From Candidatus Tisiphia endosymbiont of Melanophora roralis (GTDB lineage: Bacteria; Pseudomonadota; Alphaproteobacteria; Rickettsiales; Rickettsiaceae), in contig NZ_OZ032161.1 in assembly GCF_964026575.1 (NCBI RefSeq), positions 1 to 64,000 of the forward strand: DNA of 64,000 nt. Reading direction: 5' to 3'. Position numbers and translations under genes: made by a program. A model generated the notes under the pieces. That model made no database searches. It saw only the letters and a list, made by a program, of their open reading frames with translations, and had not been told where the DNA came from. Within the stretch, counting starts at the first letter, position 1, and the number at the start of each line of letters is the position of its first letter. This document shows positions 37,739 through 47,768 of the stretch, piece by piece.

Positions 37739-39697
37739 ATGAGAATTCCAACAATACTGTCAATAGTTTTAATCATTCTAAATTTATTAATATCAGAGTC
37801 AATGGCATTAGATTGTATTAAAGAAACTTTTATACATTTAGACAAAAAAGCATGGCAAGATTGTGAGAAGATGGCAAAGTCTTCAAAAGATAAAGCCTTA
37901 ATCAAAATTATTATGTCTCAAAGATTCTTAGACCCGAATTATAAGAAAAATAGCTTTGAAGAGATAATAAAATTTATACAAAACAATCCCCACTGGCCAC
38001 AAGTCGACAAACTAAAAGAGATGGCAGAACAATATTTAAACTATGACACAGACCAAGCTTTAATTGTAAACTGGTTTAGTGGAAACGAACCAATTACTGC
38101 CTTAGGCTATAAATTTTATGCTTTAGCCAGTAGAAAATTAATTAAAGATCCACAAAAATTAGCAAAGATTATAAAAAATGGTTGGATTTATGGGGTCTTC
38201 ACGCAAGCAGAAGAAAGCAACTATTTGAGTAATTTCAAAAATATATTGTGTGAAGAAGATCATGTAAAAAAAATGGATGAATATTTATGGGCAGGGAACA
38301 CGTGTAGTGCAAAAAAATATATGCATTATGTGAGTAATGGCTATAAACAAAATTTTATTGCTCAAATTGCTATATTAAATAAATCCAGTGATAGTGAGAA
38401 ACTGTTTCAAGAAGTATCAGAAAAATATTATACCCCAGCTTTATTATTTCACTATTTGGATTCCAAGAAACAACAGGTTCCTACCAGCCAAACTATTGCT
38501 CTATTTAAAAAAGTAAAGCAAGATAAAATACATTCCGCCTGTTGGGCTCGTGTGCAATCTTATTATGCTAGAGAATTTATTGATCAGAAAGATTTTGCTA
38601 GTAGTTATAAGATAATTAGCATGCCAATTACTGTTGATCCCGAACATGTAAGAGAAGCAGAATGGCTTAGTGGCTGGCTTGCCCTTAGATTTTTGCATAA
38701 GCCTGACATTGCTTTAAGTCATTTTAACAAATTTATGAAAGTTGCAGCCAAGCCATTAAGCGTATCAAGGGGGCAATATTGGTTAGCTAGAACCTACGAA
38801 GCCAAAGGGGATAAAGAGCAAGCGAATAAATTTTATCATATGGCGAGTAAATATTCTTATACTTTTTATGGGCAATTGGCTAATATAGAAATTAACAGGC
38901 ATCACCCTATTTTACCACAAAAGCCTACCTCCACTAAGCATAATAATGAAAATAGTGAAATTATTAGAGCCATAAAATATCTAATTAAATATGGTAAACA
39001 TGATTTAGCTCTGTTATATGCTAAAACGGCTATTGAAAAATCATCAAAACCCTCTGAGATTTTATTAATTACCGATATAATTAGTACAAGGGGCAATACT
39101 TATCATACAGTAGAGGTAGCAAAAACTGCTTGTCAATATCATACTTTTATTAAGGATTATGCTTTCCCTACCCCTTATACTAAGGCAGTAAAAAATAGCC
39201 CCCTAGAACCAGCTTTAACATACAGTATTATGAGACAGGAATCGGTTTTTAATCAATACGTAATTAGTACAGCCAACGCTAAGGGTCTAATGCAAGTTTT
39301 AGAAAGACAAACTTGTGATATTGCTAAATCTATTGGCTGTAAATGTCATATTAAAAAATTAACTACTGACCCTAAATATAATATTATGCTAGGTACTAAT
39401 CATTTTAAAGAATACTTACAACTATATAATGGTAATTATCTTTTAGCCATTGCAGCTTATAATGCTGGTCCTTGTAGAATCACAAGATGGATTAATCTGT
39501 TTGGTGATCCTCGTGACTTTAAAAATTTACGACAAATAATTGATTGGATTGAACTAATACCATATTATGAAACTAGAAATTATGCTCAACGTGTTTTGGA
39601 AAATCTGCAAGTTTATAGATCTATTATTAGTAAAAATAATAACTTAAAATTAAAACAAGATCTTTTAAAGACTAAAGATAATAAGAGAGAAATATAG
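37739..39697 (+). CDS. slt: Soluble lytic murein transglycosylase
   Basis: A 652-residue protein with an N-terminal hydrophobic signal sequence (LSIVLIILNLLISESMA), a long helical superhelix region (about 40-470) and a C-terminal SLT domain. The SLT motifs are SIMRQESVFNQYVIS (catalytic Glu), ANAKGLMQVLERQT, NIMLGTNHFKEYLQLYNGNY and AIAAYNAGPCRITRWI. It cleaves peptidoglycan glycan strands in the periplasm. It follows divergently after fabD and is followed by rpmH with its own promoter. Confidence 0.92.
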   Translation: MRIPTILSIVLIILNLLISESMALDCIKETFIHLDKKAWQDCEKMAKSSKDKALIKIIMSQRFLDPNYKKNSFEEIIKFIQNNPHWPQVDKLKEMAEQYLNYDTDQALIVNWFSGNEPITALGYKFYALASRKLIKDPQKLAKIIKNGWIYGVFTQAEESNYLSNFKNILCEEDHVKKMDEYLWAGNTCSAKKYMHYVSNGYKQNFIAQIAILNKSSDSEKLFQEVSEKYYTPALLFHYLDSKKQQVPTSQTIALFKKVKQDKIHSACWARVQSYYAREFIDQKDFASSYKIISMPITVDPEHVREAEWLSGWLALRFLHKPDIALSHFNKFMKVAAKPLSVSRGQYWLARTYEAKGDKEQANKFYHMASKYSYTFYGQLANIEINRHHPILPQKPTSTKHNNENSEIIRAIKYLIKYGKHDLALLYAKTAIEKSSKPSEILLITDIISTRGNTYHTVEVAKTACQYHTFIKDYAFPTPYTKAVKNSPLEPALTYSIMRQESVFNQYVISTANAKGLMQVLERQTCDIAKSIGCKCHIKKLTTDPKYNIMLGTNHFKEYLQLYNGNYLLAIAAYNAGPCRITRWINLFGDPRDFKNLRQIIDWIELIPYYETRNYAQRVLENLQVYRSIISKNNNLKLKQDLLKTKDNKREI

Positions 39698-39729
39698 CTA
39701 TACCCTAGTTTTAAATAATGTTATTTAAG

Positions 39730-39758
39730 TTGACAGTTTAACATTATCTGACTATAAA
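39730..39758 (+). promoter_or_regulatory. rpmH-rnpA promoter
   Basis: TTGACA at 39730-39735 and TATAAA at 39753-39758 with a 17-bp spacer lie about 33 bp upstream of the rpmH ATG, consensus-quality sigma70 spacing and similar to the 23S promoter. Confidence 0.8.
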
Positions 39759-39790
39759 GAAATATATTATTTCGTATTGGATATGAATTT

Positions 39791-39925
39791 ATGAAACGTA
39801 CATTTCAACCTAGCAATTTAGTAAGAAAAAGAAGACATGGATTTAGGGCAAGAATGGCAACTGTCGGCGGTAGAGAAATTTTAAGGAAACGCCGAGCAAA
39901 AGGCAGAAAAAAATTATCAGCGTAG
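39791..39925 (+). CDS. rpmH: 50S ribosomal protein L34
   Basis: A 44-residue basic protein: [44 protein letters not shown]. This is the full canonical L34 sequence of the large ribosomal subunit. It is followed 3 bp later by rnpA, the near-universal pairing. Confidence 0.97.
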   Translation: MKRTFQPSNLVRKRRHGFRARMATVGGREILRKRRAKGRKKLSA

Positions 39926-39928
39926 TAA

Positions 39929-40339
39929 GTGCTTATCTCATCCCTAAAAAATCAGAAAGAATTTGACCTAGTTAATAAGTTAGGAAAAAAGTTCCATAGT
40001 CCTTATTTTATCACAATAATAGCAAAGAATTCTACTAAACTCTTTGCAAAACTAAATGTAAAAGGTAATATTGACAACCTATGTAAGAAATCTAGTGAGA
40101 TTTTATATAATTCGTCAAATACATTACTTTTTGGCATGAAAGTCGGAAAAAAGTTAGGAAACGCTGTTATTCGTAATAAAATCAAAAGACGCATTAGGCA
40201 TTTAGTTAGACTGCTAAGCAAGGAATCAAAATTCAAACAAAATAGTTGGGCAATGATAGTCATCCCTAGGAAAGGTTTTGAGCAAATTGAATTTGCAACT
40301 TTATTAAGTGAACTATACAAGATAGTCTCACAGGTGTAA
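39929..40339 (+). CDS. rnpA: Ribonuclease P protein component
   Basis: A 136-residue protein starting with GTG at 39929, 3 bp after the rpmH stop. The family's RNA-binding RNR motif is GNAVIRNKIKRRIRHLVR, and the N-terminus (SLKNQKEFDLVNKLGKKFHS) and IVIPRKGFEQIEFATLLSEL fit the family. It binds the catalytic RNA and assists 5' maturation of tRNAs. It is slightly longer than the usual ~120 residues because of an insert near residues 35-60. Confidence 0.95.
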   Translation: MLISSLKNQKEFDLVNKLGKKFHSPYFITIIAKNSTKLFAKLNVKGNIDNLCKKSSEILYNSSNTLLFGMKVGKKLGNAVIRNKIKRRIRHLVRLLSKESKFKQNSWAMIVIPRKGFEQIEFATLLSELYKIVSQV

Positions 40340-40677
40340 TCCTTACTGCATAAATTACCTCCTGCAATCAAAAGTTATCATTCGTATAAAAATATCATCC
40401 TAGCCTTGATGCGGAATCTAGCCATTATTCAACCACCATCAAGTTACCCTAATTCGCGTAAGTTAAGTTGAAAATAATTTGGATTGCATAATACTGATAC
40501 TAGGCTAGTGGAATTTAGGTTCAGAATTAGCAAACAAACTTTCCTACTTTTTAATGATTTTTATTATTAATATTCAAACTTAAGTTGCGTTATTTTTGCT
40601 TATTCTTTATAGTTATTCGTATAATATGTTTTATACGTACCGTTAGGGCATAATTTATTTTTCAACAGTTTCATTAT
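40340..40677. other. Intergenic region, no gene seen
   Basis: AT-rich sequence with a trace of repeat sequence (ctaattcgcgtaagttaa near 40450, like the end of the gaattcgggataagaatt palindromes). The expected promoter of the NB-ARC/TPR gene lies here but no convincing -35/-10 pair stands out. Confidence 0.4.
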
Positions 40678-42922
40678 ATGAAAAAATTTTTAACATTATT
40701 CATATTACTAATTATTTATAGTAATACTTTTGCTCAAAAACAAGTATCTAATTTAATCACCCCAGTTAGTTATTTTGTCAATCATGAGCAACAACTTAAA
40801 ATCCTTGATGAACATTTAAGTAAATATAGACAAGCAAGTATAGTTGGTATTAGTGGTATAGGTAAAACTCAACTGATTAGGATGTATAGTTATGAGAATA
40901 AAAATAATTATGATCTAATTTGGTTTTTTGATTGTAACCTTGATTTTGATGAACAATTTGTTAAATTAGCAAAACAACTCAATATGGTTAAACAAACTAA
41001 TATATCTGAAGAAGTTGCTTTAGCAAAAAAAGAAGTAATATCATATTTAACTGCTACTAATAAGTGGTTATTGGTGTTTGATAATTTAAAAGTTAATGAA
41101 AATAAGAAAGTACAAGATTTAATTGATTGGGAGCATAATGGTCAGGTCGTGTTTTGTTCGCAAGATAATGAAAAGTTATCTAATATTATAGCAATGCCCC
41201 TACTTGATGTGTCTACTATTGTAGCTTTAGCTAATAACTTATTAGACAATAAAAATAGCAATAATATCGAATTTTTAACGCAATCTTTTAGTGGTTATCC
41301 AATATTGATAGTGCAAGGAGCTCAATTACTTAACAAAGTTAAAGGTTTAGATAAAGAGGAATATAAAAAGAAAATTTATCAATCGACTGATAAAATAGCA
41401 ACGAATATTAACATGGTTATTCAAGAATTAAAACCAAGTGCAATAAAGTTGTTGAATAAAATAGCTTTATTAAATAACCAAAGCTTCTCGAAACAGCTTC
41501 TTAGCACCATTACTGATCATAAAGATACTTTAGATGATGATATATATCAATTATCTAAATCTATGCTAATCAGTAATATTGATCCTAACAAAGATAACCC
41601 TATTTTTGAAATGCATGATATAGTTAGCAATAAAATAATGGAACTAAATGGTGATAATAATAAAATATATTTAGAAAATATGATTAGCAAATTACCTAAA
41701 TTTAAAGGGTCTTATTCAGGATATGTGTGGAAAAGAGCCAAGACTATACTAGAAAACTTAGAAATTCTTTTAAAAAACTCTGAGAAATATAATATTAATC
41801 TATACTCAATACTTACCTTAAAGGCTGAGTTATTCTCTCTGTATATCAACCTTCATAATGCCAGCAAAGCACAACAAATGTTTGATTGGTTTAATCAAAA
41901 AGATAAAGAATTTAAATTGTGGAAAATGTCTGAAACTCAAAAATTTTATTATGCTAAGTACTTAGGACTAATAGGAGTGTGTCATATTGTGATATTCAGG
42001 AATTTTGAAACAGCGATTTCTTATATTACTAAATCATTAAATATTTTAGACAAGCTTGATAACGATGAAGCTACTTATTCCTGTAAATTTAATTTTTTTG
42101 TTTATACATCTACAGCTTATATATTTTTAGGTGAAATAAAACTAGCTAAAGAATTTCTTAAAGAGATGGAAAAATTAGCAAAACAAGGAATAATACAAGA
42201 AGCTGATATGTCTGCAATAGATTATATAAAAAGTGTATTATGTTGGCTACAAGGCAAATATAAAGAATCTTTAGACTTGGAAGGTGAAGCTACTGCACTA
42301 CTTATAAAAAATGGATTGCATATTGATGACCTACTCATTATGGAGCTATATATATAAAATAAATATATTGAATTATCTTGGTAGATATCAAGAAGCTTAT
42401 ACTCAAGCTCAACAGCTATATGATATACATAAGCCCCTAAAGCATAAGGATAATAAAATATTTGCAGATATTTATATAGAAATGGCAAGAAGTCAATTAG
42501 GTTTAGGTAAAATAGATAAAGCTTATGAATACATTAATAATGCTATTTCTATATTGTTAGTACAGGAAAACTTAACCCCTGAGAGAACAAATTATTCTAA
42601 AAATCCGAGCTTAGCAGTAAGTTATGTAGTACAAGGTGATATCTTGTTTGCCCAAGATAGCCTTAAGCAAGCAATAGAATCTTATAAAAAAGCGTTTGTT
42701 ATATATCATTATTTATATGGAAGTAGAAGTAAAAATGTTGCTCAAGTAAGTTATTTGTATAATCATGGAGCAAGAGCTGGCTGTAAAAGTAAAGATTTAT
42801 ATAATTATAAATTTTTTGGCAAGCCACAAATTAAGGAGTTTGGCATACACCATCCTAATACCGTTGATATGCTTGAATATTGTAAACAATATGACATGTA
42901 TCTGTGGACCAAGAACAATTAA
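40678..42922 (+). pseudogene. NB-ARC (STAND) NTPase with TPR repeats and a signal peptide; frameshifted
   Basis: The first frame (40678-42357, 559 aa) has a typical signal peptide (MKKFLTLFILLIIYSNTFAQ). It continues with a STAND/NB-ARC ATPase: P-loop GISGIGKTQL (57-66), Walker B KWLLVFDNL and FSGYPILIVQGAQLL like the GxP motif. Then come helical TPR-like repeats. The second frame (to 42922) continues with TPRs (YLGRYQEAYTQAQQLYDIHK, LGLGKIDKAYEYINNA, LKQAIESYKKAFVIYHYLYG). The break is at a (TA)5 run near 42345-42356; a sixth TA would give ...MELYIYKINILNYLG... and a single 748-residue protein. A P-loop NTPase exported by Sec is odd. Called a pseudogene as read, but the TA run could switch the frame on and off. 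Confidence 0.75.
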
Positions 42923-43029
42923 GCATTAAGGTTCTTAAATCGTTGGAATTTTATATTAAGTGGCAGCTCATCGCAACTACCTTAACACTGGTTCTATCTA
43001 TGTAATTGCTAATAGAGATTTCCAACGAG

Positions 43030-43157
43030 TATACTCTTCTGCTTTGAAGAATTGTTTTTTGAAAATATCATAGATTCGCATGCGTAACTATACTATATGT
43101 ACGCCTAGCATGCTCACCATTCATTTTCAAATCCAATTCTTCAAATCATTTGAGTAT
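43030..43157 (-). repeat. Family A TA-bounded palindromic element at the chpT 3' end
   Basis: Runs from tatactcttctgctttgaag to cttcaaatcatttgagtat, with core atatgtacgcctagcatg. Nearly the reverse complement of the copy at 47640-47768. Its right end supplies the last codons and the stop of the chpT-like gene. Confidence 0.85.
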
Positions 43158-43770
43158 TATACTCCACTGAATCGGTTGATGGAGTAATAGCTAATTTATA
43201 ACCATATTCCGTAATTAAGTAGTAAGTGTAATATTCATGAACATTTTCTATACTTACATCATCAATAGTTCTGCTTCCAAGCAAAATATCTGCTCTACCC
43301 TGATCAAGCCTGAGGTTTGGAGCTGTTACTACAATTTTTATACCAGTGAAATTGTCATTTTGTATCTCTAGTTCAACCTTAATAACAGCATCTATATATA
43401 TATTGCTAGATGCTGCAATAATTAAACACATAATAATCTGAGCTATATTGTTATCGATATTTGTGCTGATTAACCTTGTGAACACTAGTTCAATATTATG
43501 ATTTTTTGATTTTAAAAAATCAGTACTTAATCTATTAATTTCTGCAATAGCAATTTTGTTCCCCTCAGAAGGTAGAGAGTATAAATAACGATAAAACTGT
43601 AAATATCTCATGAGTCTATTTGTACTATCCTGAACCAGTTTAGTAGCTTTCTCTTGATACTCTATAGTTTTTATTAACCCAATGGCGTTATCTATAGCAC
43701 CTATTGATCCTGCAAAATCATGACATATTTTTTCATTTAAAGCTTGGCATAACTTTAGTGAATTTAGCAT
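43141..43770 (-). CDS. ChpT-like histidine phosphotransferase
   Basis: A 209-residue protein. The phosphorylated histidine motif is NEKICHDFAGSIGAIDNAIG (H about residue 18), matching the first helix of ChpT (LCHDLVGPVGAINNG). The C-terminal half has a degenerate Bergerat-like fold without ATP-binding motifs, as in ChpT. In alphaproteobacteria ChpT passes phosphate from CckA to CtrA and CpdR, controlling the cell cycle. The final residues (VEYNTQMI) and stop are encoded by the inserted palindromic repeat, so the native C-terminus was replaced or trimmed. It follows sdhA by 4 bp, an unusual neighbour for this gene. Confidence 0.8.
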   Translation of the reverse strand: MLNSLKLCQALNEKICHDFAGSIGAIDNAIGLIKTIEYQEKATKLVQDSTNRLMRYLQFYRYLYSLPSEGNKIAIAEINRLSTDFLKSKNHNIELVFTRLISTNIDNNIAQIIMCLIIAASSNIYIDAVIKVELEIQNDNFTGIKIVVTAPNLRLDQGRADILLGSRTIDDVSIENVHEYYTYYLITEYGYKLAITPSTDSVEYNTQMI

Positions 43771-43774
43771 ATTC

Positions 43775-45565
43775 TTAATAAACTCGTTTAGCTGGCGAAA
43801 TGCTATCTACTTCATCTGTCAAAGTTGTAAGAGTTACAGGTTTGTAATCTAACTTCACCTTACCTTGCTCATCAATCCAAGCGAGTGTATGTTTCATCCA
43901 TTCTTCATCATTACGCTCTGGGTAATCTTTCCTAGAATGAGCCCCCCTACTTTCTTTTCTAGCCGCTGCAGAATGTACAGTAATTACCGCTTGATCTAAT
44001 AAATTAGCTAGTTCTAATGCTTCAACCAAGTCGCTGTTCCATATTAATGATCTATCATTAACCTGAATATTTGCATATTCTTTTCTTGCCTGATCAATCA
44101 TTTCTATTCCTTCATCTAAAACCTCTTGAGTTCTAAATACCGCTGCATGATTTTGCATGATTTTTTGCATTTTAAGTCTTAAGTCAGCTACTGGTAGGCC
44201 TCCTTTAGCATGACGTATATTATCAAATCTGCTAATTATTTTATCCAATATAGACTCCGGCAAGCTTTTATGCTTTTGCCCTACTTTAACAATTTCAGCA
44301 GCTTTTTGTGCTGCGGCTCTACCAAATACTACTAAATCAAGTAAAGAGTTTGATCCCAAGCGATTCGCACCGTGTACTGAAACGCAAGCAGCTTCACCAA
44401 TTGACATTAACCCAGGAATAATCTTATTATGATTATCCTGACCTTTATCAATCACCTGACCATGATAATTTGTTGGTATTCCCCCCATATTATAATGCAC
44501 TGTTGGTAATACAGGTATTGGCTGAAGGGTTACATCAATACCAGCAAAAATTTTAGCAGTCTCTGAAATACCGGGCAAACGTTCGTGAAGAATTTCCGGC
44601 GGCAAATGATCTAAATGTAAGAATATATGATCTTTATGCTCACCTACCCCCCTACCCTCTCTGATTTCCATGGTAATAGCCCTTGATACTACATCTCTTG
44701 AAGCAAGATCCTTAGCAGCGGGAGCATATCGTTCCATAAATCGCTCTCCATTAGAATTTACCAAATACCCACCTTCTCCTCTAGCACCTTCGGTAATTAA
44801 GCAACCAGCACCATATATACCAGTTGGGTGGAATTGGACAAATTCCATATCTTGCAAGGCAATAGAATTTCTTGCCGCCATGCCACCTCCATCACCAGTA
44901 CAAGTATGAGCACTTGTCGCAGAAAAATAAGCTCTACCATACCCGCCAGTAGCTAGTACCACTAAGTGAGCATGGAAACAGTGAATTGTTCCGTCATCAA
45001 GATTCCAAGCAACTACCCCTACACATTCTCCATTATTCATTAATAAATCAAGGGCAAAATATTCGATAAAAAATTGGGCTTTATTTTTTAAAGCCTGTTG
45101 ATATAAAGTATGTAATATTGCATGACCAGTACGATCTGCTGCAGCACAAGTCCTTTGAGCTGCTTGTCCCTTACCATAATTTGTTGTCATACCACCAAAG
45201 GGGCGTTGATAAATTTTGCCTTCTTCTGTTCGAGAAAAAGGTACTCCATAATGCTCAAGCTCTAGCACTGCTGCAGCTGCATGTTTACACATATACTCAA
45301 TTGCGTCTTGATCACCCAACCAATCCGAACCTTTTACTGTATCGTACATATGCCAACGCCAATCATCTTGCCCCATATTACCAAGAGAAGCACTAATGCC
45401 ACCTTGGGCAGCCACAGTATGACTCCTAGTTGGGAAAACCTTGCTAATGCAAGCAGTATTTAAGCCCTCTTTTGCCATACCAAAAGTAGCCCTAAGACCA
45501 GCTCCACCTGCTCCAACTACCACTACATCAAATTCATGGTGGATAATATTATAAGATTTAGACAT
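43775..45565 (-). CDS. sdhA: Succinate dehydrogenase flavoprotein subunit
   Basis: A 596-residue complex II subunit. FAD dinucleotide fold [15 protein letters not shown]; covalent FAD histidine in [10 protein letters not shown]; substrate region [24 protein letters not shown]; active-site arginine region [33 protein letters not shown]. It oxidises succinate to fumarate at the inner membrane. The usual order sdhC-sdhD-sdhA-sdhB is altered: a HEPN protein and repeats lie between sdhD and sdhA, and chpT rather than sdhB follows. Confidence 0.96.
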   Translation of the reverse strand: MSKSYNIIHHEFDVVVVGAGGAGLRATFGMAKEGLNTACISKVFPTRSHTVAAQGGISASLGNMGQDDWRWHMYDTVKGSDWLGDQDAIEYMCKHAAAAVLELEHYGVPFSRTEEGKIYQRPFGGMTTNYGKGQAAQRTCAAADRTGHAILHTLYQQALKNKAQFFIEYFALDLLMNNGECVGVVAWNLDDGTIHCFHAHLVVLATGGYGRAYFSATSAHTCTGDGGGMAARNSIALQDMEFVQFHPTGIYGAGCLITEGARGEGGYLVNSNGERFMERYAPAAKDLASRDVVSRAITMEIREGRGVGEHKDHIFLHLDHLPPEILHERLPGISETAKIFAGIDVTLQPIPVLPTVHYNMGGIPTNYHGQVIDKGQDNHNKIIPGLMSIGEAACVSVHGANRLGSNSLLDLVVFGRAAAQKAAEIVKVGQKHKSLPESILDKIISRFDNIRHAKGGLPVADLRLKMQKIMQNHAAVFRTQEVLDEGIEMIDQARKEYANIQVNDRSLIWNSDLVEALELANLLDQAVITVHSAAARKESRGAHSRKDYPERNDEEWMKHTLAWIDEQGKVKLDYKPVTLTTLTDEVDSISPAKRVY

Positions 45566-45611
45566 TTATATAAATTCCTTTTGTTCATAGTACTCTACAT
45601 TTTTCTATAAT

Positions 45612-45855
45612 CGTCATAGCAAGGCTCTTTAGATGCCGTGGCAATCTAGGTAAACAGCGAAGCTGTTTTTTAGAGTAACGCTTCGCGTATCCTAGATTGC
45701 CACAACTGTCGAAAGTTCAAAAATCGTCATTGCGAGGAGGCATAAGCCGACGAAGCAATCCATTTTTGGTTACTTTTATGGATTGCTTCGTCGACCTACG
45801 GTCTTCTCGCAATGACGTTGACCATATACAACATTTAGGGTGCTATGCCTTTTGT
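45612..45855. repeat. Tandem nested palindromes (family D) within the sdh locus
   Basis: Two adjacent palindromic units. The first (45612-45704) is bounded by gtggcaatctagg/cctagattgccac and holds aaacagcgaagctgttt and acgcttcgcgta. The second (~45725-45826) is cgtcattgcgaggagg...cttctcgcaatgacg with cgaagcaatcca/tggattgcttcg inside. The segment ends in agggtgctatgcc, also present at 63088-63101. The first unit recurs in the opposite orientation at 62945-63075. Confidence 0.8.
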
Positions 45856-45874
45856 TACAGAATATATCATATAT

Positions 45875-46768
45875 TTATTCTTGACTAAGCTTTTCCAAAC
45901 AAATTTTTTCAGTAATTTTTTGCAATTTCTCTACCCGGTCGATCAAATAAAGCAACTGTTCCTTAGTTATCTTGTAGTTTTTGTCATATCTTGCTCTAAC
46001 ATAAGCATCACGAAGTAATGTAAAACATTCTTTTTGCTCTTCACTTTCATATGGAAATATTCGACAAAGGTCATGATAAAAAATCCGTGCGCTTTGGTTT
46101 AGTTCTAATAAATCATGTAATTTAGGTTTATAACCATCAAATACTAACAAAATAGCATTATAAAAACTCTCAGTAGCTTGATGAAGCAAAAAAGCTGATT
46201 CGCGATAATTGTCATCTTCAAAAAAAGCCTTGATTCCAATAAATAGTTTTTTTCCTCTACCAAACCAATTTTCATATTCTTCTGCAGCTATTGGTCTGCG
46301 ATCGTGCCATGGCAAGTCCTTAGCTTCCGATAGTACAAATTCATCACTATCATATAGTAGAATTCCTTCTGTTCTAATATCACGAAAAAAATACTTACCT
46401 TTTTCAAGTTGGTCATTTACAAAGTGGATAGACTCAACTATTAGTGTCACGGATGGTTGTGTCATGGCCACTAATCGGTCTGTATTAATATCTATTGGGA
46501 ATTTTCTTTCTAATCTTTTTTCTATATTATGTTTTAAGTTAATAGCTTGATATCCAGCATATTTTCTTTTCTTTAAGACCAATAACAGATCTATATCACT
46601 CTGATAATACTCCCTTGAGGATAGATCTTGTACCCAATCACCTCTAGCATAGGAGCCAAATAAAATTATCATTGCTATTTTTGATCTTCCAGAAGCTAGA
46701 ATTTCTTGGACAATAATGTCTAATCTTTCTTTAATAACTAATGAACGTTTAGGTAATGTGGTTTTCAT
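45875..46768 (-). CDS. Nucleotidyltransferase-HEPN fusion protein
   Basis: A 297-residue protein with two domains. The N-terminus is a minimal nucleotidyltransferase: ILFGSYARGDW...YYQSDIDLLLVL (GSxARG and DxD). The C-terminus (about 175-290) is an all-helical HEPN domain: ESAFLLHQATESFYNAIL, PKLHDLLELNQSARIF, then VRARYDKNYKIT, which has an R-x(n)-Y pattern like the HEPN RNase motif. As two separate proteins these domains form the MNT-HEPN toxin-antitoxin system, in which the transferase AMPylates the HEPN RNase. Here they are fused, as in several bacterial genomes. It sits between sdhD and sdhA, flanked by repeats, so it was probably inserted there. Confidence 0.8.
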   Translation of the reverse strand: MKTTLPKRSLVIKERLDIIVQEILASGRSKIAMIILFGSYARGDWVQDLSSREYYQSDIDLLLVLKKRKYAGYQAINLKHNIEKRLERKFPIDINTDRLVAMTQPSVTLIVESIHFVNDQLEKGKYFFRDIRTEGILLYDSDEFVLSEAKDLPWHDRRPIAAEEYENWFGRGKKLFIGIKAFFEDDNYRESAFLLHQATESFYNAILLVFDGYKPKLHDLLELNQSARIFYHDLCRIFPYESEEQKECFTLLRDAYVRARYDKNYKITKEQLLYLIDRVEKLQKITEKICLEKLSQE

Positions 46769-46789
46769 AAGATTATTTTTATTAATCCA

Positions 46790-47173
46790 TCAGATTACTA
46801 TAACATAAAATAATGCTACCACTAAGAATGCAATCGTTATAATGCAAAATATTTTAAGTAATATAATTAACCCTGTGCGAAGCTTAATACAACTAATATA
46901 ATCTTCAATTACCACACGCATACCAAGCATTGAATGATAGAAAGCAGTAATAAGCAATATTCCTAAAGGGACAATATTGTAAGGTCTTTGTAAAGTACTA
47001 ACAAAATGAGTAAAACCCTCTCCAGTAGTATATTTAATAAAAAATATTAGCCAAATAGAACAAATTGCCAAAATAATAGCTGTTATTCTTTGATGCAACC
47101 AGTGACTCGAACCACTTTTTGCCGAACCAACCCCTTTAGCTTTCGCCAAATCTGTCCTTAAATTATTATTCAT
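46790..47173 (-). CDS. sdhD: Succinate dehydrogenase membrane anchor subunit
   Basis: A 127-residue protein with three hydrophobic helices. Start chosen at ATG 47173 (MNNNLRTDLAKAKGVGSAKS); the longer frame to 47245 overlaps sdhC. Family features are SGSSHWLHQRITAIIL and FYHSMLGMRVVIEDYI, with the helix-II histidine that can ligate haem b. It anchors SdhAB and helps bind quinone. It follows sdhC by 14 bp. Confidence 0.92.
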   Translation of the reverse strand: MNNNLRTDLAKAKGVGSAKSGSSHWLHQRITAIILAICSIWLIFFIKYTTGEGFTHFVSTLQRPYNIVPLGILLITAFYHSMLGMRVVIEDYISCIKLRTGLIILLKIFCIITIAFLVVALFYVIVI

Positions 47174-47187
47174 ATAGAGGCCATAAG

Positions 47188-47577
47188 TTAAATTAACAAC
47201 CAAAAAACTAACGTCATCAATATCGAAGCTACTACCACAAACCAACCTGTGAAGTTAATAGCCCTTATTGAAAAGCAATGCCCACTATCCCAAATTAAGT
47301 GACGCACCCCATTACATAAATGATAAAACCATGCAAAACTTATGAATATTAGAGGAATTCTAAGCAAATTACATTTAAAGCACTGTAAATATTCAGGATC
47401 AAATTTGCTAAAAGCTAATAAAATAAAGCACCACGACAATATTGATAGTCCAAAAAATAAGCCTATCCCCGTTATACGATGCAAAATAGACAAAACGGTG
47501 CTTATCTGCTTTTTATATATCGTCAAATGAGGAGAAGTAGGCCTACTATTATAAATTTCCTGCTTTGTTTTTATCAT
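47188..47577 (-). CDS. sdhC: Succinate dehydrogenase cytochrome b556 subunit
   Basis: A 129-residue protein with three membrane helices. N-terminal motif RPTSPHLTIYKKQISTVLSI, LHRITGIGLF (quinone-site Ser/His region) and haem ligand histidine in FYHLCNGVRHLIWDSGH, all diagnostic of SdhC. First gene of the sdh cluster as preserved here. Confidence 0.94.
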   Translation of the reverse strand: MIKTKQEIYNSRPTSPHLTIYKKQISTVLSILHRITGIGLFFGLSILSWCFILLAFSKFDPEYLQCFKCNLLRIPLIFISFAWFYHLCNGVRHLIWDSGHCFSIRAINFTGWFVVVASILMTLVFWLLI

Positions 47578-47639
47578 AAGTTTCTGTCATAAATTATCTA
47601 TAGGTGTAATCTATATCCTGAAATAAATTCAGGATATAG

Positions 47640-47768
47640 TATACTCAAATAATTTGAAGAATTGGATTTGAAAATGAATGGTGAGCAGGCGTAGCGTACA
47701 TATAGTATAGTTACGCATGCGAATCCATGATATTTTCAAAAAACAATTCTTCAAAGTAGAAGAGTATA
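47640..47768 (+). repeat. Family A TA-bounded palindromic element (reference copy)
   Basis: Runs from tatactcaaataatttgaag to cttcaaagtagaagagtata; centre ggcgtagcgtacatatagta. The arms aaaatgaatggtgagc and atgatattttcaaaaaacaa match the copies at 43030-43157 and 23571-23680. It shares its last TATA with the next element. Confidence 0.88.

Noticed and set aside
46300-46350. Possible repeat insertion in the HEPN protein (segment FVLSEAKDLPWHDRRP)
   Set aside because: The peptide looks repeat-like but I found no matching palindrome or second copy in the window.
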